Of a stretch of 64,000 nt of DNA, positions 58,826-64,000 are shown in pieces; the first letter of the stretch is position 1, and each line of letters starts with the position of its first letter. The notes beneath the pieces are model-generated. The model was not told the origin of the DNA, searched no databases, and worked only from the letters and a program-made list of their open reading frames with translations. Source of the DNA: Methylocystis sp. B8. Its GTDB lineage: Bacteria > Pseudomonadota > Alphaproteobacteria > Rhizobiales > Beijerinckiaceae. The DNA is taken from assembly GCF_005771425.1 (NCBI RefSeq), contig NZ_VBTZ01000003.1:248001-312000 (forward strand), written 5' to 3'. A program made the position numbers and the translations under genes.

Positions 58826-59152
58826 ATGCGTAAGTTCGCCAAGGCTTGTGCGCTCGGAATCATTTGCGGCACAGCAGCGCTCGGGGGTTCAGTCAACCAG
58901 TCCAATGCTGGGGTAATGAGCATAGCGGGCAAAGAAACGCTGAGTCTCTCTTCGCCCCTCGAAAGCGTGCATTATCGATGCTGTCGCCATCGCCATTACT
59001 GGCGACATGCATATTGGCGTCACCGTCACTACCGCTACTATGGCTACTATCCCTGGTACAATCCAGCCGGCGCCATTGCGGGTGCAGCGGTAGGACTCGC
59101 GACGGCCCCATTCTGGGCTCTCGGTGGGTACTACGGTTACTACCGCTACTGA
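58826..59152 (+). CDS. His/Tyr-rich secreted small protein
   Basis: 108 residues from ATG 58826 with GGAG upstream. A signal peptide (MRKFAKACALGIICGTAALG) is followed by a middle stretch HYRCCRHRHYWRHAYWRHRH and Tyr/Gly-rich ends (YYGYYPWYNP, GGYYGYYRY) around a hydrophobic GAIAGAAVGLATAPFWAL. Short His/Tyr-rich exported proteins with this pattern are common in Rhizobiales. Metal binding is plausible but unproven. A terminator lies about 160 bases downstream. Confidence 0.7.
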   Translation: MRKFAKACALGIICGTAALGGSVNQSNAGVMSIAGKETLSLSSPLESVHYRCCRHRHYWRHAYWRHRHYRYYGYYPWYNPAGAIAGAAVGLATAPFWALGGYYGYYRY

Positions 59153-59310
59153 GTTACCTTTTGTGCGCGAGACGTGGTGGCGTATGGGGGGATTAGGCCA
59201 GCGCCAATCCGGCCGAGGGGGGCGACGCCTCCGCGCATGGCAAGCTGTCGCATTGGCGTCGAACGCAGCAAAACCTATGTAGGCGTCAACATCATTCCTC
59301 CCAAGAAACT

Positions 59311-59335
59311 AGCCCGGCCTTGTGCCGGGCTTTTT
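59311..59335 (+). terminator. Rho-independent terminator
   Basis: AGCCCGGC (59311-59318), loop CTTGT, GCCGGGCT (59324-59331) and a T run. Perfect 8-bp stem, between the His/Tyr-rich gene and the SRAP gene. Confidence 0.85.
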
Positions 59336-59401
59336 CGTTTCGAGCCAATGAAGGCGCAAGGCCGTGGCGCATCGGCGCTCGCGCCTGTTATGCTTCCGCC
59401 C

Positions 59402-60076
59402 ATGTGCGGACGCTTCACGCAACACCTTTCATGGGAAGAGCTTCACCGGCTCGCCGACCTGATCGGCCAGCCGCGCAATCTCGCGCCCCGCTATAACATT
59501 GCCCCCATGACGCAGGTCGAGGTCATTCGCCTCGGCCCGCAAGGCAAAGAGCTGGCGCCGATGCGATGGGGCCTTGTGCCGCTCTGGTGGAAGGACCCGC
59601 TGAACAAGCTCCCGGCGACCTTCAACGCCCGCGCCGAGACGGTGTCGACAAAGCCAATGTTCCGCTCGGCGTTCAAGTCGCGTCGCTGCATCATTCCCGC
59701 CTCGGGCTTCTATGAATGGACCGGCTCCAAAGGCGCAAAAACACCCCACTACTTCTCGGCTCCAGACAGTCGACCGCTCGCCTTTGCCGGACTGTGGGAG
59801 AGCTTCGCCGATCCGCAAACGCGGGAAATGAAGGACTCGGCGACGATCATCGTCGGGCCGGCGAATGAATGGATGAGCCGCTTTCATGACCGCATGCCGG
59901 TTATTCTCGATTGGGGCGATATCGGCCTGTGGATGGCTGGCGGCGATCCGGGCGCGCTGTTGCATCCGTCGCCCGAGGATGCGCTGCAGGAATGGATCGT
60001 TTCGGCGGGGGTCAACAAGTCTGACGTCGGCGATGACGATCCAACGCTGATTGAGCGGGCGATTGTCGCCGGGTGA
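59402..60076 (+). CDS. SRAP-domain abasic-site processing protein (YedK/HMCES)
   Basis: 224 residues starting MCGRFTQHLSWEELHRLADL. Cys2, which forms a thiazolidine link with abasic sites in single-stranded DNA, is next to the start, so ATG 59402 is certain. Other family marks are RYNIAPMTQVEVI, MRWGLVPLWWKDP, FNARAET, CIIPASGFYEWTG with the active-site Glu, and ATIIVGPANEWMSRFHDRMP with the histidine. It shields abasic sites during replication. The window also holds four fragments of this gene. The leader TTATGCTTCCGCCC resembles theirs, and places a -10-like TATGCT very close to the start. Confidence 0.93.
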   Translation: MCGRFTQHLSWEELHRLADLIGQPRNLAPRYNIAPMTQVEVIRLGPQGKELAPMRWGLVPLWWKDPLNKLPATFNARAETVSTKPMFRSAFKSRRCIIPASGFYEWTGSKGAKTPHYFSAPDSRPLAFAGLWESFADPQTREMKDSATIIVGPANEWMSRFHDRMPVILDWGDIGLWMAGGDPGALLHPSPEDALQEWIVSAGVNKSDVGDDDPTLIERAIVAG

Positions 60077-60144
60077 CAGGTTGCGCCGTGGCGCGAGATT
60101 TGCGCTTGGCGATACTAACACTTTATTTTTTTTAGCATTTTCGC

Positions 60145-60170
60145 GGAACAATCCGACTGCGAGGAGGGTT
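60145..60170 (+). promoter_or_regulatory. EcfG-type (general stress response) promoter
   Basis: GGAAC (60145-60149), 18-base spacer, GTT (60168-60170), 25 bases before the start codon of the NepR-like gene. The same spacing is found at 4754-4779 and 5490-5515. Confidence 0.7.
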
Positions 60171-60195
60171 CCCCTTCTTCAAGGGAGTATGCGTC

Positions 60196-60393
60196 ATGCC
60201 GGGCAAAGCACCGGACGGCTGGCAGAACCTCACTGCCAGAGAACTTGATGCGCAATTCGCCATGTCGCTTCAAAAGATCGGCGAGCGCCTAACCAAATAC
60301 GACAGCATCGCCGGAGCGCCGCTGCCAGAACGGATGACGGCGCTGTTGGGCGAACTGCGGCGGCGGCGCGCTCGCAACCATGATGGGCGCTAG
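60196..60393 (+). CDS. NepR-like small protein (anti-EcfG type)
   Basis: 65 residues. After a short start (MPGKAPDGWQNLTARELDAQ) the sequence FAMSLQKIGERLTKYDSIAG then APLPERMTALLGELRRRR follows the NepR pattern IG..LR..Y......P(V/I)P(D/E)RF..LL..L. NepR is the anti-sigma factor that holds EcfG until PhyR~P takes its place. Position and size fit a small two-helix protein. PhyR and EcfG are not adjacent, so this is an orphan paralogue, itself under an EcfG-type promoter, which would give negative feedback. Confidence 0.7.
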   Translation: MPGKAPDGWQNLTARELDAQFAMSLQKIGERLTKYDSIAGAPLPERMTALLGELRRRRARNHDGR

Positions 60394-60427
60394 GCAGTGC
60401 CGAGCGTTGCTAGCGGAGAAAATCATG

Positions 60428-60461
60428 AAAAAAGACCCGGATCATTCCTTCGATCCGGGTC
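60428..60461 (-). terminator. Perfect hairpin, minus-strand terminator
   Basis: GACCCGGATC (60434-60443), loop ATTCCTTC, GATCCGGGTC (60452-60461); on the minus strand it is followed by six T. No gene on the minus strand ends nearby, so what it terminates is unclear. Confidence 0.6.
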
Positions 60462-60815
60462 GAATATCGAGCCGCGAGTTTGTGGGCGGAAGGCGGGCTC
60501 GTGATTCGGAAGCGTAGGCATTGAGCGCGCAAGGATCAAGGCGGGCTGGCGACTTTCCCCAAGCGTCTTTTCAAAAAGCCGCCGCGCGCCTATCTCGCGG
60601 CGATCTTAGGATTTTCCCTCGACAAAGCTGCGGCCAGGACGCTCGATCACGGATGCACTGGCGGCCGTCTTTGTTTTTGGGCGCGGCCCCAAAGCAAAAG
60701 ACGCCCGCCTCCGTTAGGAGTGCGAGCGTCTGTCAGAGCTTATGAATGAGGCGTCTTCCCTCCCACTCCCGCCGCTGCGCTCTTTTTTGGTCTGGCGCAT
60801 TCTCGGCACTCTGCG
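60462..60815. other. Intergenic region with a second minus-strand hairpin
   Basis: About 350 bases with no gene seen. At roughly 60696-60730 AGACGC pairs with GCGTCT on the minus strand, followed by TTTT, so a second terminator-like hairpin points the same way as the one at 60428-60461. Confidence 0.4.
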
Positions 60816-60865
60816 TTGTTGCGTTTAGCTCGGCTTCGGTTTGGCTTCAATAGAAATCGCCGCCG

Positions 60866-61076
60866 CTGCGCATCCGCAAGAGCGGCGAATCCTATCGTGG
60901 AAGACGCGAACGGGATCGCGCTCGCCTACATTTATTTCGAAGACGATCCGACTCGGCGCGGGCTTGTTAAGCGACTGTCGGCCGAGGACGCAAAATGCGT
61001 CGCGCAGACGATCGCCAGGCAGCTGACGAAAGCGGTGGCGCTGGGTGAATCGCATTCCGCCGAAGGGGCTCCTTAA
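60866..61076 (+). pseudogene. 'IALAYVYFED' small gene, longest copy but frameshifted
   Basis: The start PLRIRKSGESY is in one frame without an in-frame start codon; VEDANGIALAYIYFEDDPTR then RGLVKRLSAEDAKCVAQTIA and RQLTKAVALGE follow in another, ending at 61076. A one-base frameshift at about 60895 separates the two. The C-terminal helix is complete only in this copy. An alternative start upstream in the second frame gives an 86-residue protein, so expression cannot be excluded. Confidence 0.55.
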
Positions 61077-61131
61077 AAGCTGAGCGATCGTGAGGGAGCA
61101 ACGCAGGAGCGACACTCACCCTTCTAGGCGC

Positions 61132-61746
61132 CTATGAAACCGCTTCTTCCCTGCAGCGGCATTTGGCACACGGGTCTTTGCACCAGGCGTCTCGGATGAG
61201 CCTTTTGGCTCCTGCGATCGCGAGGGCAGGCTCACTTCGCTGTGAATCGAGTCTGAGATGGGCGCGTAAGAAATCGGCCCAGCGGAATTCGGCGAAGGGC
61301 GCCTGATCCTTGGGGCATCCACAGTCTCGGCGCAGGCTGGCTGTGAGGGTTCGAAACGGATCGTCCGCTAAATCCTGGAGCGCACGCGGCAACTCCGAAA
61401 GCGTCTGCGGCGCTCCGCTAGGGCAAATCAGGCCACGCTCTTGTAGAGCGAGGAAAAACCGACTTGCATCGAGGTCCGACAGATCTTCGATTTGACATAT
61501 TGAGACCTCGTCGACGCCCTCCTGGAGGAGTGCGAAAGCCAAATGGTGACCATCGACGATGAAATATTTCGCCCCAGGCCCGTAGATCGCTGGAAAAGGA
61601 TGAGACGCGAGAAAATCGCGCTTTACTTCAGCCGACAAGGCTCTCCACTTCGAGCGCTTGTCGCGCACCTCGCCGTATCCAACGGCCCTCTGGGTGGGCT
61701 GTAGTTCAGCAAGCCTTACTGTACGGGTTTTCCGGGCAGTGTGCAT
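61132..61746 (-). CDS. ParB-like nuclease-domain protein
   Basis: 204 residues from ATG 61746. It has the compact ParB/Srx-like pattern: LAELQPTQRAVGYGEVRDKR, then FPAIYGPGAKYFIVDGHHLA with the DGHH pair characteristic of the ParBc_2 family, and FALLQEGVDEVSICQIED. The C-terminal part is helical with Cys near CGCPKDQAP and CKDPCAKCRCREE, possibly a metal site. Not a chromosome-partitioning ParB. Function unknown. Confidence 0.8.
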   Translation of the reverse strand: MHTARKTRTVRLAELQPTQRAVGYGEVRDKRSKWRALSAEVKRDFLASHPFPAIYGPGAKYFIVDGHHLAFALLQEGVDEVSICQIEDLSDLDASRFFLALQERGLICPSGAPQTLSELPRALQDLADDPFRTLTASLRRDCGCPKDQAPFAEFRWADFLRAHLRLDSQRSEPALAIAGAKRLIRDAWCKDPCAKCRCREEAVS

Positions 61747-61825
61747 TCTCGGGAACTACTCTGACGCGGGACTTTGAACATCGCCGCCCATGCTCAACTC
61801 GTGTGCATGGGACACAAAGAATGTG

Positions 61826-61852
61826 AGAAAAAAAGCCCGGAGCGAGCCGGGC
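61826..61852 (-). terminator. Minus-strand rho-independent terminator
   Basis: GCCCGG (61835-61840) pairs with CCGGGC (61847-61852), followed on the minus strand by eight T. It lies about 125 bases beyond the stop of the 94-residue gene. Confidence 0.7.
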
Positions 61853-61978
61853 AAGTTTTAGTCGTAGAGGAGGTTCGGCAAACATTGGCCGGAGACGGCC
61901 ATGTGCTGCAATGTGGTCGTTTGACGCGCCAGGGTGTCGCGTTGAGTGTCTTTTGCGGCGCCACACAAATTGCTTGGC

Positions 61979-62263
61979 TTACTCCGGAGCAGGTTTCTCC
62001 TGGCAATCTGAGGCGTCACTCAAGCACTCAGCCGCGAAGCAGGCGAGCACGATCTTCAGGTCATCTGCATATTTTTGTGCGCCCATCTCCTGAAACCTTG
62101 CTACATCCGCGAGGATCAATCGGCGCACTGTATCCACGCCTCGATCGAGGTTCAGCTTGTAGCTTGACAACAGGCGGCACTGCGCTCCCGAGGGAGCGAT
62201 ATGCAGCAGCTTCTCCTCATACGACCACCCGACACAGGAGGAGCACTTGGTCTCGTCGCGCAA
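61979..62263 (-). CDS. Hypothetical protein, 94 residues
   Basis: A TTG start at 62263 has GGAGG 6 bases upstream. The product has Cys-x-x-Cys near the start (KCSSCVGWSYEEKLLHIAPS) and a helical middle (DTVRRLILADVARFQEMGAQ). A terminator follows on the same strand. No family is recognised; the good ribosome-binding site and terminator argue for a real gene. Confidence 0.5.
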   Translation of the reverse strand: MRDETKCSSCVGWSYEEKLLHIAPSGAQCRLLSSYKLNLDRGVDTVRRLILADVARFQEMGAQKYADDLKIVLACFAAECLSDASDCQEKPAPE

Positions 62264-62295
62264 ACTCGACCTCCATTACGCGGTCCGCGGCGCGG

Positions 62296-62583
62296 CTACC
62301 TAGCAAAAAGCTTGCCCGCAATTGTTTCAAAGCGAACGATGTCGCCTGACCCGCGAGCGAAACGGCGCGCCTCATTCGGCGTTCCAGTTCGATTCCACGC
62401 CACGCCGAATTGGCTCGCGGCGATGTAGCGATTAAAAAAGACGCCCAGCGCTCCGCCCGCTAATGCGCCTACAACGGCTGCGGCGATGGTTTTGGGAATG
62501 CCGCCGAGGGCTGCAAGGCGAGACCGCCCAAAATGACAGCGCCAATGCCCGCGAAGATATAGGTGTTGGTCGTGATTTCCCAC
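62296..62583 (-). pseudogene. Small membrane protein gene with a probable frameshift
   Basis: The C-terminal frame has GGIPKTIAAAVVGALAGGAL then GVFFNRYIAASQFG, a membrane helix with small residues. Upstream in a different frame lies TNTYIFAGIGAVILGGLALQ, a second membrane helix. Reading across a one-base shift near 62508 would join them into one two-helix protein. The frame-1 N-terminus (MGNHDQHLYLRGHWRCHF) is out of character. Likely recently inactivated. Confidence 0.45.
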
Positions 62584-62589
62584 TGTCGT

Positions 62590-62970
62590 TCGCCAGATGG
62601 CCGTGGATTGCGTTATGCAAACGATATTTGCACAAGGCGGCGCAGTTTGCCGGTCATGTCGTTTCGATCAAAACGTCCGCTTCAGGTCAGGAGCCGACCT
62701 CTGCCCCGCGACGCGGAATGTCCGCGATGATTTTATGTGAGATATTGGTGGCTAATGCGCGGAATTTCACGCGACAGCCCCGCACAGACGTGGACGACTG
62801 ACCTAGCTCGCTGAACCCGACGCGCGAAAATGCCATGATTCGACATAGGTCATCGATTTTGCGTCGCTCCCGGCCTGGGTGTCGTCCCGGTTTAGCTGGG
62901 CGCTCCCAGCGAACATCACCCGCACGCGAATGTTGCGGACAAAACATGTAGGTTAGGGAACACAATTACC
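62590..62970. other. Intergenic region without a recognisable gene
   Basis: About 380 bases. No frame shows family similarity or a good ribosome-binding site. Confidence 0.4.
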
Positions 62971-62974
62971 CCCC

Positions 62975-63243
62975 TCGCTTAAGGAAGCGCGGATCGTCAT
63001 CGAAAGCTGGCGGCGTCATTACAATGAACTGGGGTCACATTTGTCATTGGGATATCGGCCGCGCCAGCCCCCGCGGTTCTCCCGGCCGCGCAACCCCAGC
63101 CAGCTTCGCCGGGCGCTCAGCGCTGGTCCAAATGCCAATCTGAAACTAACATTCGAACTGGATCACCCCATGGGGGCCGACCACCCGCAGGCCGACAATG
63201 CACTAACATTCCAATTTGACCGTCACTGGGGGCCTATCAGTCA
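62975..63243 (+). mobile_element. IS3-family transposase 3' remnant with terminal direct repeats
   Basis: The frame SLKEARIVIESWRRHYNE then LGSHLSLGYRP is the C-terminal end of an IS3-type transposase (usual form WRRHYN..RPHSSLGYRPPAP). After YRP a frameshift leads to PAPAVLPA. Behind it, two copies of a 40-base block begin with ACTAACATTC (63145 and 63202, 57 bases apart) and share CAC...GGGGGCC, probably the right end of the element. The rest of the IS is missing. Confidence 0.75.
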
Positions 63244-63271
63244 TCGTGACAATTCTGTTAATCCAACTGTT

Positions 63272-64000
63272 TCATTTTTCAAATATCGATGAAATTTGTC
63301 TTGGAAGTCGCCGCAAATCTGTTGAAAATTGCTTCGCAAAGCCGCTGAAAACGCGGCCAATTACCGTAGTGCCACTGCTCTCTCGTGGCCTTTTGGATTG
63401 GGCAGCGGTCTTATGTTTTACAACGTTGACGGTATTTTCAATTTTATCACCGCCACCTGCGGCCGGATTTGGGTTACCAAGAGGCTCTCTTTCAGAGGCG
63501 CCTAGAGGTTGAGAGTTCGTCGAAGCAAAGTCGGTGAGGGGGGTTCTTACCGCAACATTAGTTGCCGTTATATGCTGAGAAAACCCATCTTGGGTTGAAC
63601 CAGAAATTTCCATCGTAGACTTCTGTTTGTCGACAGTCGCCGGTTCCGTTATGAGGTTCTCCTCGATAACTGTTTGACGACTTTCAATCTCTCCGAGAGT
63701 CGTTGCTTGAGAGGGTATGTGGTTTTTGACCACATCCGTTGTCTCAACCGCTCCTGATTGAGCAAGGGGTCTTGATACTTCATGCGCTCCCGGCATTTTA
63801 TCTGCTACTGAAGGAACGGCGGGCGCTGACTTTAATTTTTCAATCGACGCAATCTTCTTTGAAGATATGGAATTTGACGCCATGCCGTCATAGGCATGTT
63901 TTCCGGTTAGCGCCGCTAGCGCGATGATCAAGGCCGCTATCGCAGCAAATCGTGGCGACTTGCGAACCGGCGCATACGGTCCCACCGTCGTCGAGACAAA
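63272..64000 (-). CDS. Hypothetical membrane-anchored protein (5' end may be outside window)
   Basis: At least 237 residues from GTG 63985; the frame stays open to the window edge. One hydrophobic segment near the N-terminus (AAIAALIIALAALTG) is followed by a long polar, low-complexity part rich in Ser, Thr, Lys and Glu. The end is basic (RVFSGFAKQFSTDLRRLPRQ). No domain is recognised. Base composition is AT-richer than the core genes, suggesting transferred DNA. Confidence 0.6.
   Translation of the reverse strand, partial: FVSTTVGPYAPVRKSPRFAAIAALIIALAALTGKHAYDGMASNSISSKKIASIEKLKSAPAVPSVADKMPGAHEVSRPLAQSGAVETTDVVKNHIPSQATTLGEIESRQTVIEENLITEPATVDKQKSTMEISGSTQDGFSQHITATNVAVRTPLTDFASTNSQPLGASEREPLGNPNPAAGGGDKIENTVNVVKHKTAAQSKRPRESSGTTVIGRVFSGFAKQFSTDLRRLPRQISSIFEK

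Overview
The window looks like chromosome of an alphaproteobacterium of the order Hyphomicrobiales (Rhizobiales). The signs are two Ku genes around ligD, GGAAC-18-GTT promoters of the EcfG general stress response type, a NepR-like small protein, IalB and Omp25/31-type envelope proteins, a GcrA-like zinc protein, bactofilin, and high-GC, EcfG-era gene content throughout. No ribosomal RNA or taxon-specific marker is present, so a genus cannot be given.

Region 1 (1-5.6 kb): non-homologous end joining and stress genes. A Ku gene cut by the window edge converges on ku2-ligD. Upstream lie a membrane protein, a DUF883/ElaB-type protein and a CsbD-like protein; two EcfG-type promoters point into this block, so end joining is probably part of the general stress response.

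Region 2 (5.6-21.9 kb): carbon and nitrogen catabolism. It holds eutBC with a ThDP enzyme and a carboxymuconolactone decarboxylase-family protein, a choline-kinase-like phosphotransferase coupled to a dimethylglycine/sarcosine dehydrogenase, and a RocD-like aminotransferase divergent from an aminoadipate-semialdehyde dehydrogenase. These are followed by a 2-oxoadipate dioxygenase, threonine dehydrogenase, KBL and a Cys/Met-metabolism PLP enzyme. The RocD-AmaB-HglS trio suggests lysine degradation through aminoadipate.

Region 3 (21.9-28.8 kb): a partner-switching module (STAS protein, HATPase anti-sigma-type kinase, SpoIIE phosphatase) wrapped around a short NAD-glutamate dehydrogenase. The phosphatase carries five PAS domains; one has the haem His/Arg spacing of FixL and another looks like a LOV domain without its cysteine. 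This is the most interesting candidate system here.

Region 4 (28.8-37.0 kb): repeats, two secreted proteins sharing a triplicated domain, a MarR/VOC cluster with a perfect palindromic operator, then core genes ftsY, yciB, xerD, bactofilin and tRNA-Glu(CTC).

Region 5 (37.0-64.0 kb): starting right after tRNA-Glu, a gene-poor accessory region. It holds two paralogous outer membrane barrels, many small secreted or unknown proteins, a small overlapping operon beside an HTH regulator and a DNA methyltransferase, a six-repeat propeller lectin-like protein, a JmjC-type cupin, IalB, a NepR-like gene with its own EcfG-type promoter, a ParB-like protein, a 3' fragment of tRNA-Pro(CGG) and an IS3-type transposase remnant. 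One intact SRAP/YedK gene is accompanied by four decayed fragments of the same gene and by four versions of a second small gene, so the region looks shaped by repeated duplication and decay.
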